This document shows, piece after piece, positions 8,018-16,708 of a stretch of DNA of 64,000 nucleotides. The stretch spans positions 310,001 through 374,000 of the forward strand of contig NZ_JAERSF010000003.1 of NCBI RefSeq assembly GCF_016735615.1, given 5' to 3'. The notes under the pieces are model-generated. The model did no database searches. It saw nothing but the letters and a program-made list of their open reading frames with translations, and was not told the DNA's origin. The DNA comes from Flavobacterium tagetis (GTDB lineage Bacteria; Bacteroidota; Bacteroidia; Flavobacteriales; Flavobacteriaceae). Within the stretch, counting starts at the first letter, position 1; every line of letters begins with the position of its first letter. A program made the position numbers and the translations under genes.

Positions 8018-8539
8018 TTATTTTTTAGTTTCTGTATTCTCCTTTTTGATATTTAAATCTTTTAAAAAATTGCCTTTAATCTCAACATCAAAATTGTCTT
8101 CTTTAAAAATGGTTAGTTTTGACTCAGAAAATTTGTAGACATTGATTTTATTGTTTTTAACGTCAATATACAAATCGTAAGAATACGTACTGCAATCGTG
8201 TTGTTTACAACCCCACGCATGAAGTACGTTATCTTGTTTTTCAAATGGAGTTTCGGTATTCCAATTTTTTACCATTTGATCATAATCTGCAGCTAACAAT
8301 TTTTTCAACCTAGGAGCTAAACTGCTTTTGGTTAAAAACTGTGTTCCAATGACACTTTTATCTACTAAACCATACAAAGTGTCATTTGGGTTTAGAACAA
8401 TGCTGTCTTCTTTTAAGGCTTCAGTTTTTATAGAAGTAGAATCTGTTTTAGGAACTTCTTTTATAATTTCTTTTTTGCAGGAAAATAAGATTAAACTGCT
8501 TACAAGTGCTGCTGAAATGTATTTGGCTCTGTAATTCAT
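8018..8539 (-). CDS. Putative lipoprotein of unknown function
   Basis: 173 residues with a lipoprotein signal ending SLILFSC (Cys21), then a Lys/Glu/Ser-rich linker and a domain with KQHDCSTYSYDLYIDVKNNK. The final Lys-rich tail is polar. The fold resembles small lysozyme-inhibitor-like or Ivy-like domains only vaguely (GCKQHDC, DLYID), so no family is assigned. It would be anchored in the outer membrane facing the periplasm or surface. It is convergent with the desaturase gene and divergent from the dipeptidase. Confidence 0.65.
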   Translation of the reverse strand: MNYRAKYISAALVSSLILFSCKKEIIKEVPKTDSTSIKTEALKEDSIVLNPNDTLYGLVDKSVIGTQFLTKSSLAPRLKKLLAADYDQMVKNWNTETPFEKQDNVLHAWGCKQHDCSTYSYDLYIDVKNNKINVYKFSESKLTIFKEDNFDVEIKGNFLKDLNIKKENTETKK

Positions 8540-8748
8540 AATATAACTGGTTTTTAGAATTAATAATTTAATTTACAAAGTCGTAAAGAGCTTATTTTCA
8601 TAAAGATATTAAAAATAATGTTTAGATTGAAAGGAATTTATGACGAATTATGGATTTATAAAAAGCATAGTTTTGTCCTTAAAGAGAAATCGTAGAATCG
8701 GTTTTTAGGATTTTTTTGTTTAATTTCAATTTTTAAAATCATCTGATA

Positions 8749-9396
8749 ATGAATCATACTTTCAAAATATTAGCTTTTTTTCTTTTTGGAATAGGCTGTT
8801 TACATGCACAAAATGAAACTTATACAGCATCAGCTGAAGTAAAGATTTCGGATACCACATTTGTGAATCTGCGAGATTATAGCAACGATTTTGTGTATGA
8901 TATGAAATATGCAACAGAAGATAATTTTTTAAAAACTAAAGTTTACGACTGTGCCGAATGTATGCTTCGTTTAAAGACCGTAAAGGCATTAATTGCGGCC
9001 AATAAAGATTTTTTAAGGAAAGGTTATAGAATCAAATTATATGATTGTTACAGGCCTTTGGATATTCAAAAGAAAATGTGGGAGATTGTATCGAATCCTA
9101 TCTATGTAGCAGATCCAAAAAAAGGCTCCATCCACAATAGAGGAGGAGCCGTAGATATTTCTTTGGTTGATATAACCGGAAAAGAAGTTGATATGGGAAC
9201 TTCTTTTGATTTTTTCGGAATTATGGCCAGTCATAATTTTAAACAGCTCTCAAAAGAAATTCTTTCAAAAAGAGCTTATTTAAAGAATACAATGATTAAA
9301 AATGGCTTTAATTCATTTGATTCTGAGTGGTGGCATTATAACTTAAAAGCAGGTTTAAAAGATAAAGTTTCCAACCAGAAATGGAAATGCGATTAA
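8749..9396 (+). CDS. VanX-type D-Ala-D-Ala dipeptidase (M15D)
   Basis: 215 residues with a signal peptide (cut after CLHAQ), so it is periplasmic. The zinc site of the M15D family is complete: SIHNRGGAVD gives His129 and Asp136, and SEWWHY gives the general base Glu193 and His196. The LYDCYRP segment near residue 97 supplies the conserved Arg. The family hydrolyses D-Ala-D-Ala dipeptide. Without VanA/VanH nearby this copy is more likely for cell-wall turnover and recycling than for glycopeptide resistance. Its stop codon directly abuts the stop of the convergent gene. Confidence 0.9.
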   Translation: MNHTFKILAFFLFGIGCLHAQNETYTASAEVKISDTTFVNLRDYSNDFVYDMKYATEDNFLKTKVYDCAECMLRLKTVKALIAANKDFLRKGYRIKLYDCYRPLDIQKKMWEIVSNPIYVADPKKGSIHNRGGAVDISLVDITGKEVDMGTSFDFFGIMASHNFKQLSKEILSKRAYLKNTMIKNGFNSFDSEWWHYNLKAGLKDKVSNQKWKCD

Positions 9397-9963
9397 TTAC
9401 TCAACGCACCTGATATTATCCATAAAATAAGTATTCGGATTGGTTACCTTTCCTGTTAATTCAGAAGTTAGTTCTCGTTTTACGATATAATCTTCTGTAT
9501 TAGTAAGGTATTTTATTCGCATGATTGAAATTGGAGATTTTTTCAGTTCTTCATAATTATCTTTCATAAACATAAAAATCCCAGTGTTGATACGGTTGTC
9601 AAAACCTTTTTCATCACGTACAAGTGTACCGCAGTTTTCTTGATTGATGTGCATTAGCGTGACAATCTTTCCATTTTCTAATTGCAAAAATATTTTTGAG
9701 TTTTTGTCAAAACAGTTTGCTTTGATGAAATCTTTGCTTTTTTGAATAGATTGAAGGTTTAATGTTGGTAAACCATCAGTTTGAGCCAAAGAGAAGAAAA
9801 TATAATTAAAGCTTCCGCCAAAATATTTCTCACTCATCAAATATTCATTTGTTATTTTATAAGATCCGATAGAGTCATTTACATTTACACTGTATTCACA
9901 TGGTTTTTGTGCAAATGCGGTAATAGTCAATAAAAAAAGAGTTAGTGTAATTAGTTGTTTCAT
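9397..9963 (-). CDS. Secreted protein of unknown function
   Basis: 188 residues with a clear signal peptide (MKQLITLTLFLLTITAFAQ). The mature part has three or more Cys residues and a beta-rich pattern (GSYKITNEYLMSEK, KIFLQLENGKIVTL, SPISIMRIKYL). No family is recognised. It starts 4 nt after the methyltransferase gene on the same strand, so it is the last gene of an operon with the methyltransferase and permease. The 3' end abuts the convergent dipeptidase with no intergenic base. Confidence 0.6.
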   Translation of the reverse strand: MKQLITLTLFLLTITAFAQKPCEYSVNVNDSIGSYKITNEYLMSEKYFGGSFNYIFFSLAQTDGLPTLNLQSIQKSKDFIKANCFDKNSKIFLQLENGKIVTLMHINQENCGTLVRDEKGFDNRINTGIFMFMKDNYEELKKSPISIMRIKYLTNTEDYIVKRELTSELTGKVTNPNTYFMDNIRCVE

Positions 9964-9967
9964 TGTA

Positions 9968-11149
9968 TTAGTTTATTTTGGTGCAAATTAAAACTATTTT
10001 GTTATCTTTTACATCAGTTGTAAAAAAACAATACAAATTACCTCCATTTTTTATTTTCCACTTTTTTCTAATGTTTTCAACCGTTTCAGGAAAATTACGA
10101 GTAGTAATATTTGCCTGTTTATTTGCCAGTTCGTTTTTCATCTCATTTTTGTTGTACGAAAAGGCTCTCTGAATCTCAAATTTTCTTCCAGGAAAATCTA
10201 TTAAATCTTCAGAAGTATATAGGTGAGAATGTTTATGAAGTTTATCAATTTGAAAAGCGATGCTTACTTCATCAAAACCACCAGATTTCATAATTGCTGC
10301 ATTTGGCTCATAAAGATATTTCTTTGGAAAATCATAAAGCGGATATGAAACTTCTTCGCCTAAAACAAACTCAAAAGTCTCAAGTTTTTCTTTTAAAATA
10401 TTAGCAGTTTTTAAAGTTATTTCGTTTGAATACCCTTTGTGAATTTCAAAAAGCAATTCCTTAACTTCATTTTCGAGCGCTATAATATGAATGGTTTTTA
10501 CATTTTTTAATTCCGACAATCCCGCTGAAATATCTAATAAAGGTGCAGTTTTAATTAAAATATGATCTGATTTTTCGAAATAGAAATCAAGTAATTCAGG
10601 AACATTTGGCAGACAGTCTTTTAGCATAAAAACTTTGCCTTTGCTGTCGTTTCTTCGCGAAGGATCAATATAAATCCAATCGTATTTTTGTTTGGTTTCT
10701 TCTAATAAATGAATAGAATCACCAGCGTAAAAAGTGCAATTTTCAACCTGCAGCTGTTTGAAATTGTGCGATACTATTGCTGATAATTCTTCATTAATTT
10801 CGCAATGCGTTATCGATTTAAATTTCTTCGAAAAATAATAATCATCAACGCCAAAACCGCCAGTTAAATCAATTAAAGATTCACCAGAAATTAAAGAAGC
10901 TTTGTACGCAGCCGTTTTTTCCGAAGATGTTTGTTCTACAGATATTTTGCTGGGATAAATGATGTTTTCGGCCGCAAACCAAGTCGGAAGTTTTTCTTTA
11001 GCTTTTGTTCGGGATTCAATTTGATTCAATATTAAAATCCAGTCCACATTGGGAAATGGATTTTTTTGTAACGCCAATTTTGTTATATCTGCACCAGTAT
11101 TTTGAATTATATATTCTTGAATTTCTGGATGCAAAATAGGATTGTTCAA
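9968..11149 (-). CDS. SAM-dependent methyltransferase, PG_1098/THUMP-like
   Basis: 393 residues. The central Rossmann domain has motif I LIDLTGGFGVDDYYFS, motif II HCEINEEL and a catalytic-site-like YDWIYIDPSRR. The DPSRR sequence resembles the DPPY-type motif of nucleic-acid methyltransferases. N-terminal ~90 and C-terminal ~100 residues (RNFPETVENIRKKWKIKNGG) match the ferredoxin-like and THUMP-like flanks of the Bacteroidota PG_1098 family. An RNA substrate is likely from the architecture but not proven. It lies 2 nt downstream of the permease gene, so the two are cotranscribed. Confidence 0.82.
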   Translation of the reverse strand: MNNPILHPEIQEYIIQNTGADITKLALQKNPFPNVDWILILNQIESRTKAKEKLPTWFAAENIIYPSKISVEQTSSEKTAAYKASLISGESLIDLTGGFGVDDYYFSKKFKSITHCEINEELSAIVSHNFKQLQVENCTFYAGDSIHLLEETKQKYDWIYIDPSRRNDSKGKVFMLKDCLPNVPELLDFYFEKSDHILIKTAPLLDISAGLSELKNVKTIHIIALENEVKELLFEIHKGYSNEITLKTANILKEKLETFEFVLGEEVSYPLYDFPKKYLYEPNAAIMKSGGFDEVSIAFQIDKLHKHSHLYTSEDLIDFPGRKFEIQRAFSYNKNEMKNELANKQANITTRNFPETVENIRKKWKIKNGGNLYCFFTTDVKDNKIVLICTKIN

Positions 11150-11151
11150 AG

Positions 11152-12243
11152 CTAAATTCTTTCGGTTAATACGGAGACAATTTTATTATCAGGAAAAAAT
11201 TCTTTTAAAATTACTTTAATCATTGTAAACGCAGGGATAGCGATTATCATGCCTACAATTCCAAACGTAATACCACTGATTAAAATAACCAAGAATATTT
11301 CTAACGGATGCGAATTTACGCTTTTTGACGAAATTATTGGCTGGCTAATATTATTGTCAATTGCTTGAACCAATAAAAATCCAATAATAACATAAATGGT
11401 TGTTGGTAGAATTTCTGATTGAAAATCTTTTCCGATCATGCTTATCATGGTAAGAATTCCAGCTAAGGTGGTTCCGATAATTGGGCCCAAATATGGAATT
11501 ATATTTAGAATGGCACACAAAAAAGCAATTACAAAGGCATTTTTATTTCCGAAGATTAGCAATACAATTAGATATAGAATAAATACGACAATTAATTGCA
11601 ATAACAAACCAACAAAATATCGGGTTAGCAAGTGATTAATCTTTTCGATTGAGTTCAAAATTTTATCTTCATTAGAATCTGGTAATATTCTTCTTGCTTG
11701 ATCTTTAAAAATATCTTGATCTTTAATAAAAAAGAAAGTAATAAAAAATACAGATACCAATCCCATTCCCATATCGGCCATAAAGTTGATTATAGTATTG
11801 ATAAAACCTGTAAAATAGCTGAAATCTAAGAAAGAAATAAGCTTAGAATCTTTTATAACTTTATTTAAGTCAATATGCGGAATATTAAAATACTCTTCAA
11901 GATGTGTTTCTGTTTCTATAAATTTAGTTTGAAGATGTGCTGTATCAAGAAGTGCTAGATTGTTTGCTTGAGAAATAATTAAAGGAACAAACAATAGAAT
12001 AAAGCCTACAATTAGAAAAATAAAAAAGATAATTGTTGTTGTGGCGGCCATCGAATTGCTGAATTTTAATTTGTTCCTTAAAAACAAGACCATCGGATTT
12101 GCAATGAGACACAATATTAATGAAATACATAAATAAACAATTACGGTTTGGATTTCATATAAAAAATATAAAACGATACCAATTATCAATATGGTTGCTA
12201 AAGCTCTTAATATTCCGTTCGAAATAGTTTTTGATGTTATCAT
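11152..12243 (-). CDS. AI-2E family transporter (PerM-like)
   Basis: 363 residues with about seven or eight membrane helices. Paired N-terminal helices come first, then a long soluble insertion (about 105-145), then GLLLQLIVVFILYLIVLLIF, a PYLGPIIGTTLAGILT segment and SHPLEIFLVILISG. The last three are hallmarks of the AI-2E/PerM family. Family members export diverse small solutes or act as Na+/H+ antiporters; the substrate here cannot be told. It is the first gene of a three-gene operon with the methyltransferase and a secreted protein. Confidence 0.88.
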   Translation of the reverse strand: MITSKTISNGILRALATILIIGIVLYFLYEIQTVIVYLCISLILCLIANPMVLFLRNKLKFSNSMAATTTIIFFIFLIVGFILLFVPLIISQANNLALLDTAHLQTKFIETETHLEEYFNIPHIDLNKVIKDSKLISFLDFSYFTGFINTIINFMADMGMGLVSVFFITFFFIKDQDIFKDQARRILPDSNEDKILNSIEKINHLLTRYFVGLLLQLIVVFILYLIVLLIFGNKNAFVIAFLCAILNIIPYLGPIIGTTLAGILTMISMIGKDFQSEILPTTIYVIIGFLLVQAIDNNISQPIISSKSVNSHPLEIFLVILISGITFGIVGMIIAIPAFTMIKVILKEFFPDNKIVSVLTERI

Positions 12244-12302
12244 GCTTAAAATTTAGACTATAAATATAGGAAAAAGCATTCTAAAATTTAGTAGTAAACA
12301 AA

Positions 12303-12330
12303 AAAAGCGAGATGAAATCATCTCGCTTTT
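12303..12330 (-). terminator. Terminator downstream of the M43 protease gene
   Basis: A 13-bp stem (12303-12315 with 12318-12330) around GCGAGATGA, with A/T-rich flanks suitable for termination on the minus strand. Confidence 0.8.
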
Positions 12331-12347
12331 AATTAAGTTTTTTATTA

Positions 12348-13313
12348 TTATGGTTGTGCAAAAGATGCTCTAGCACCTCCAGTTGTAAAAATAGCCGATA
12401 TTCTATTTTTCTGTCCTGTTGAGAACATATACATTGCAGCATCATCCACATAATCCATGTAGTTCATTGTCATTTCTACAGGTGTTCCAGAACAAGTGCT
12501 GTAGTGTGGATATGCAGGAACTCCATAGTTTGCAGTATTATGAGTAGGAGTATCTGCAACAAGATCGCTTCCGCATGTTGCATCTCCCCAAATGTGACGT
12601 AAGTTCATCCAGTGACCAACTTCATGTGTAGCTGTTCTTCCTAAGTTAAATGGAGCATTTGCTGAACCAGATAAGCCAAAGTATTTAGGATCGATCACTA
12701 CTCCATCAGTAGATGAAGCACCTCCAGGAAATTGTGCATAACCTAAAATTCCGCCACCAATAACGCATGACCACATGTTTAATTTTGTAGTTGGAGAAGT
12801 TGGTGCAATTCCACCCTGAGCAGTTTTTTTCATAGCATCATTTGTTCCCCAAGAAGTTTTAGTTGTAGATTTTCTAATAACCTGATCTAAAACAAAAGTA
12901 ATTCCAATGTTCGCTTTAACTCCTGAGAATAATGCTGGTACATTATTGTAATCAGAGTTTAATGCATTAAAATCTTTGTTTAAAACATCGATTTGCGATT
13001 GAATTTGTGCATTCGAAATGTTTTCTGCAGTAGTTCTGTAAAGAACATTCACTACTACTGGAATTTCAATTTTTCCATTTACTAAACGTCCTGTAAAACC
13101 TGAACCTGCATGTGCTGCAGTAAAAGTTTCAATTTCGTTCATTCTGATTGCCAATGATGGATCAGCTTTTAATTGAGCTTCTAAAACTTCTTGTGTTGCA
13201 CATCCTCTTCTAGAAGCAACACTAGTATCTGCATTAGCAGAATCAGATGATTGGTCATTTTGGCAAGCAAACAGCATTAATGTTGCAAATGTGGTAATAA
13301 TAACTTTTTTCAT
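12348..13313 (-). CDS. Zinc metalloprotease lipoprotein, M43 family
   Basis: 321 residues. A lipoprotein signal ends LMLFAC (Cys17). The zinc site HEVGHWMNLRH (230-240) is the extended HExxHxxGxxH type of metzincins, followed by the M43 Cys pattern (ATCGSDLVADTPTH, STCSGTP) and the Met-turn TMNYMDY. These mark the pregnancy-associated plasma protein A / cytophagalysin family of secreted proteases. The N-terminal ~200 residues hold the propeptide-like region. It is probably tethered to the outer membrane and digests proteins outside the cell. It is monocistronic, with a long AT-rich upstream region. Confidence 0.92.
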   Translation of the reverse strand: MKKVIITTFATLMLFACQNDQSSDSANADTSVASRRGCATQEVLEAQLKADPSLAIRMNEIETFTAAHAGSGFTGRLVNGKIEIPVVVNVLYRTTAENISNAQIQSQIDVLNKDFNALNSDYNNVPALFSGVKANIGITFVLDQVIRKSTTKTSWGTNDAMKKTAQGGIAPTSPTTKLNMWSCVIGGGILGYAQFPGGASSTDGVVIDPKYFGLSGSANAPFNLGRTATHEVGHWMNLRHIWGDATCGSDLVADTPTHNTANYGVPAYPHYSTCSGTPVEMTMNYMDYVDDAAMYMFSTGQKNRISAIFTTGGARASFAQP

Positions 13314-13612
13314 AATAATTTGGGTTTTTTGTTATAAAAATGTTGATTAGTTGAATAATGCGACAATTTTATAACAAAATACCTTTCGTGCAAAATATTA
13401 GAATAGAAATTTTGTGAGAAATTTTACAACCCCTTACAAACATTGATTCCTACAAAAAATAACTCATAAAAATTATACAGTATTTTCTTTCTTTTGTATT
13501 TTTGAAATGCATTTGGTCGTGATTATCTGTTGTTTAACGATAATTTAAATAAACAAATCACTAATAAGTCAGAATATTACTTCAAAGGAAGTTTTTCAGA
13601 ATTCGATTTTTT
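13314..13612. other. AT-rich intergenic region
   Basis: 299 bases without an open frame worth calling. It holds the upstream region of the M43 gene. A small hairpin (ACTTC-AAAG-GAAGT at 13579-13592) lies close to the 3' end of the SpoU gene. Nothing else was seen. Confidence 0.5.
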
Positions 13613-14110
13613 TTACAAAGAAGTAATCTCATAAAGTGCAATACTTGCAGCTTGTACAACATTCATGCTGCTGTTTTTGCCAAACATATTGATATGCACA
13701 ATTTGATGAGAAAGTTTTAGAAGTTCTTCAGATATTCCATTAATCTCGCTTCCAATCAGAAGGGCGATTTTTTTGTCGAAAGGGATCATAACTTCTCTTA
13801 GAGGTTTGCTGTTAGAAGTAATTTCTAAAGCAATAATCTCAAAATTATTATCATTCAGATAAGAGTGAAGTTCAGTATAATTTTCAATTATAGAATGAGG
13901 CACATGAAGATGTGTGCTTCGTGAAGTTTTATTGATTTTACGAGGCGTCAGCGGAATATCTTTTCCGAAAAATATAATGTTTTCAACTCCAAAAGCTTCA
14001 GAAATACGAAACAAAGAACCGATATTTTGCTGAAAGTAAATATGATCGCATACCAAAGTAATGGGAAACGTTTTTCTTTCAAATTGATTTTCTTCGTGAG
14101 TCAGCTGCAC
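13613..14110 (-). CDS. SpoU/TrmH family RNA 2'-O-methyltransferase
   Basis: 165 residues, the minimal SPOUT length. All three motifs are visible: QQNIGSLFRISEAFG (motif 1, Asn and catalytic Arg), KIALLIGSEINGIS (motif 2) and MFGKNSSMNVVQAASIALYE (motif 3, the SAM-binding knot). The enzyme methylates ribose in tRNA or rRNA; the target position is not evident. It is at the end of a run of four minus-strand genes (TsaD, RsmE, DUF4159, SpoU) with short gaps, three of which act on RNA. Confidence 0.9.
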   Translation of the reverse strand: MQLTHEENQFERKTFPITLVCDHIYFQQNIGSLFRISEAFGVENIIFFGKDIPLTPRKINKTSRSTHLHVPHSIIENYTELHSYLNDNNFEIIALEITSNSKPLREVMIPFDKKIALLIGSEINGISEELLKLSHQIVHINMFGKNSSMNVVQAASIALYEITSL

Positions 14111-14120
14111 TTTCTAAGAT

Positions 14121-14759
14121 TTAATTAGTAAAAATATAATTGATAATGTTGGCACCCATTTTAAGCGCTTTATCTCTTACGTTCGCAGGATCATTATGTA
14201 CTTCTGCATCTTCCCAACCATCACCTAAATCACATTCGTAAGTATAAAGTAAAACTAGTTTATTGTCTATGAAAATTCCAAATGCTTGAGGACGAGTTCC
14301 GTCATGTTCGTGAATTTTTGGTAATCCGTTCGGGAAGGGAAATGGCTTCTGAAAAATAGGATGATTTGCAGGAAGCTCAACTAAATTATTGTTTGGAAAT
14401 ATCTTTTTGATTTCTTTTCGAATAAACTGATCCATTCCATAATTATCATCAATATGCAGAAAACCTCCAGCAGTAAGATAATTTCTCAAGTTTGTTACGT
14501 CAGCATCACTAAAGACAACATTTCCGTGTCCCGTCATGTGTACAAAAGGATATGAAAATAAATCTGGATTGCTAGGTTCTACAGTTGAAGGTTTGCTTTT
14601 GATACGAGTATTAATATTGGCATTGCAAAAATTGATCAAATTTGGTAGCGAAGTCGGATTTGCATACCAATCGCCGCCGCCACTGTATTTAAGCAAAGCA
14701 ATTTCTTGAGAAAAAGAAGAGATTGAAATCAATAAAAGCAACAGATATATTTTTCTCAT
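14121..14759 (-). CDS. DUF4159 domain secreted protein
   Basis: 212 residues with a signal peptide (ISSFSQ). Motifs YSGGGDWYANPTSLPNL, FVHMTGHGNVVFSDADV and GGFLHIDDNYG are the hallmark of DUF4159, which has a class-I glutamine-amidotransferase-like fold without the catalytic Cys. In many bacteria DUF4159 proteins accompany MoxR/DUF58 membrane systems, but here it is alone among RNA-modification genes. The role is unknown; it is expected in the periplasm. It is spaced 20 nt from RsmE and 10 nt from the SpoU gene, so probably one operon. Confidence 0.85.
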   Translation of the reverse strand: MRKIYLLLLLISISSFSQEIALLKYSGGGDWYANPTSLPNLINFCNANINTRIKSKPSTVEPSNPDLFSYPFVHMTGHGNVVFSDADVTNLRNYLTAGGFLHIDDNYGMDQFIRKEIKKIFPNNNLVELPANHPIFQKPFPFPNGLPKIHEHDGTRPQAFGIFIDNKLVLLYTYECDLGDGWEDAEVHNDPANVRDKALKMGANIINYIFTN

Positions 14760-14779
14760 AATACTTTAAATAAAACAAA

Positions 14780-15493
14780 TTAATTAGGAACCTCATTAAA
14801 AAAAACAATACTATGACAAGCTACAACAGCTGCTGTTTCTGTTCTTAAACGTGTATTTCCTAAAGTTACAGGCTTGTAATTATTTTCTAATGCCAATGCA
14901 ATTTCTTTTTCAGAAAAATCACCTTCTGGTCCAATTAAGATAGTAACGTCTTCATTTGGTTTTAAAACCTCTTTCAATGATTTTTTATCGGTTTCTTCGC
15001 AGTGTGCAATTAATTGGAGACCATTTTGTTTTTGTTTAATGAATTCTTTAAACGAAATAGCTTCATTCAATTTCGGAAGAAACGTTTCGTTGCATTGTTT
15101 CATTGCCGATAGGATGATTTTTTCAAAGCGATCACGATTAATTACTTTTCGTTCAGAACGATCACAGAAAATTGGCGTGATTTCCTGAATTCCAATTTCG
15201 GTGGCTTTTTCCAAAAACCATTCAAAACGATCATTCATTTTAGTTGGAGCAACAGCCAAATGCAAATGGAATTTTGGTTTTTCTGCATTCGTAATATTAA
15301 GAACTTCAACCGTGCATTTATTGTCTGAAGCTAATGTAATTTGGGTTTCAAATAAAAGTCCAAAACCGTTTGTAACATGCAGAATATCTGCATCTTTCTT
15401 TCTGAGAACTTTTATAATATGACGGCTTTCTTCTTTGTCAAAAGAAAAGCTTTCGGTTGTCGAGTCTATATTCGGATTAAAAAATAACTGCAT
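14780..15493 (-). CDS. rsmE: 16S rRNA m3U1498 methyltransferase
   Basis: 237 residues with the full RsmE architecture. An N-terminal PUA-like domain contains HIIKVLRKKDADILHVTNG. A SPOUT knot follows, with MNDRFEWFLEKATEIGIQEI, the SAM-binding ILIGPEGDFSEKEIALA and the C-terminal LGNTRLRTETAAV. It methylates N3 of U1498 in helix 44 of 16S rRNA in the assembled small subunit. It starts 2 nt after the tsaD stop, so it is translationally linked with tsaD. Confidence 0.95.
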   Translation of the reverse strand: MQLFFNPNIDSTTESFSFDKEESRHIIKVLRKKDADILHVTNGFGLLFETQITLASDNKCTVEVLNITNAEKPKFHLHLAVAPTKMNDRFEWFLEKATEIGIQEITPIFCDRSERKVINRDRFEKIILSAMKQCNETFLPKLNEAISFKEFIKQKQNGLQLIAHCEETDKKSLKEVLKPNEDVTILIGPEGDFSEKEIALALENNYKPVTLGNTRLRTETAAVVACHSIVFFNEVPN

Positions 15494-15495
15494 GA

Positions 15496-16518
15496 TTAAA
15501 ATTCGATTCTTGCTTTAGAAACGACAGCAGAAGTTTCAAAACGATTAGATAAGTATTTTTGGTATCCTACAATTCCAATCATTGCAGCATTATCGGTTGT
15601 GTATTCAAATTTCGGAATGAATGTTTTCCATCCGTATTTGCTTTCGGTCTCTTTTAGTGTGTTTCTAATTCCTGAATTTGCTGAAACTCCACCGCCAATT
15701 GCAATTTGTGTAATTCCCGTTTCTTTTACAGCAAGTTTTATTTTATCCATCAAAATCTCGATAATTGTATGCTGAATGGAAGCGCAAATATCATTTAAGT
15801 TTTCTTCAATAAAATTAGGATTCTGCTGTTTATTTTTTTGAATGAAATATAAAATGGCTGTTTTCAGTCCAGAGAAACTAAAATCTAATCCCGGAACTTT
15901 CGGTTTTGTAAAAGGAAACGCTTTTGGATTCCCCTCTTTAGCATATTTATCAATCAAAGGCCCGCCAGGATAAGGAAGTCCAAGAATTTTAGCGCTCTTG
16001 TCAAATGCCTCACCAACCGCATCGTCTGTCGTTTCTCCGATAATTTCCATATCAAAAAAGCTATTCACTTTTACAATCTGAGTGTGTCCTCCACTAATCG
16101 TTAAAGCTAAAAAAGGAAATTCTGGTTTATCGTAACCTTCTTCATCAATAAAATGAGCTAATATATGAGCATGCATATGATTTACAGCAATTAGCGGCAC
16201 ATTTAAGGCTAGTGATAACGATTTGCTAAAAGAAGTTCCGACCAATAAAGAGCCCATTAATCCTGGACCTTGCGTGAATGCGATTGCGCTTAACTGTTCT
16301 TTTTGTACATTTGCTTTACGAAGTGCAGCATCTATCACTGGGACAATATTCTGCTGATGCGCGCGTGAGGCCAATTCAGGAACAACACCTCCGTATTGAT
16401 TATGAATTAATTGATTGGCTACAACATTTGACAATACTTTGTCGTTATGTAAAACCGCGGCAGCAGTATCATCGCATGAACTTTCGATGGCTAGAATAAA
16501 AACCTCTGGATTTTGCAT
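15496..16518 (-). CDS. tsaD: tRNA N6-threonylcarbamoyladenosine transferase
   Basis: 340 residues from the ATG at 16518, giving the conserved start MQNPEVFILAIESSCDD; the open frame runs 11 codons further upstream without homology. ASKHA-fold motifs are GPGLMGSLLVG, the metal-binding HMHAH, SGGHTQIV and the C-terminal TTDNAAMIG with the conserved Asp. TsaD transfers threonylcarbamoyl onto A37 of ANN-decoding tRNAs, together with TsaB and TsaE, which are not in this window. It is first in a four-gene minus-strand operon and divergent from tamB. Confidence 0.97.
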   Translation of the reverse strand: MQNPEVFILAIESSCDDTAAAVLHNDKVLSNVVANQLIHNQYGGVVPELASRAHQQNIVPVIDAALRKANVQKEQLSAIAFTQGPGLMGSLLVGTSFSKSLSLALNVPLIAVNHMHAHILAHFIDEEGYDKPEFPFLALTISGGHTQIVKVNSFFDMEIIGETTDDAVGEAFDKSAKILGLPYPGGPLIDKYAKEGNPKAFPFTKPKVPGLDFSFSGLKTAILYFIQKNKQQNPNFIEENLNDICASIQHTIIEILMDKIKLAVKETGITQIAIGGGVSANSGIRNTLKETESKYGWKTFIPKFEYTTDNAAMIGIVGYQKYLSNRFETSAVVSKARIEF

Positions 16519-16708
16519 ATAAAGGCACAAATTTTGAATTATATTTGACAAATCAAATTATTATATTTCTTTGATTTAAGCAGTGCCCCAAAATTAAAGA
16601 ATTTTTATCAAAAACAGCCGTTCTTTGTCTGTTCAAATAAATTAAAAGAAAACTAAAATTAAAGAAGCTATCAAAAAAGTAAAGAAAATAATATCAAGGA
16701 CCTTAATT

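Noticed and set aside
8749..9396. Glycopeptide resistance (vanX) island
   Set aside because: No vanA, vanH or regulator nearby; a lone secreted M15D enzyme is normal in Bacteroidota.
13579..13596. ACTTC-AAAG-GAAGT hairpin as a terminator
   Set aside because: The T-run is on the strand with no gene ending there; the stem is only 5 bp.
16519..16551. Longer TsaD start
   Set aside because: The family begins just before the conserved ILAIESSCDD; the ATG at 16518 fits the usual length of about 340.
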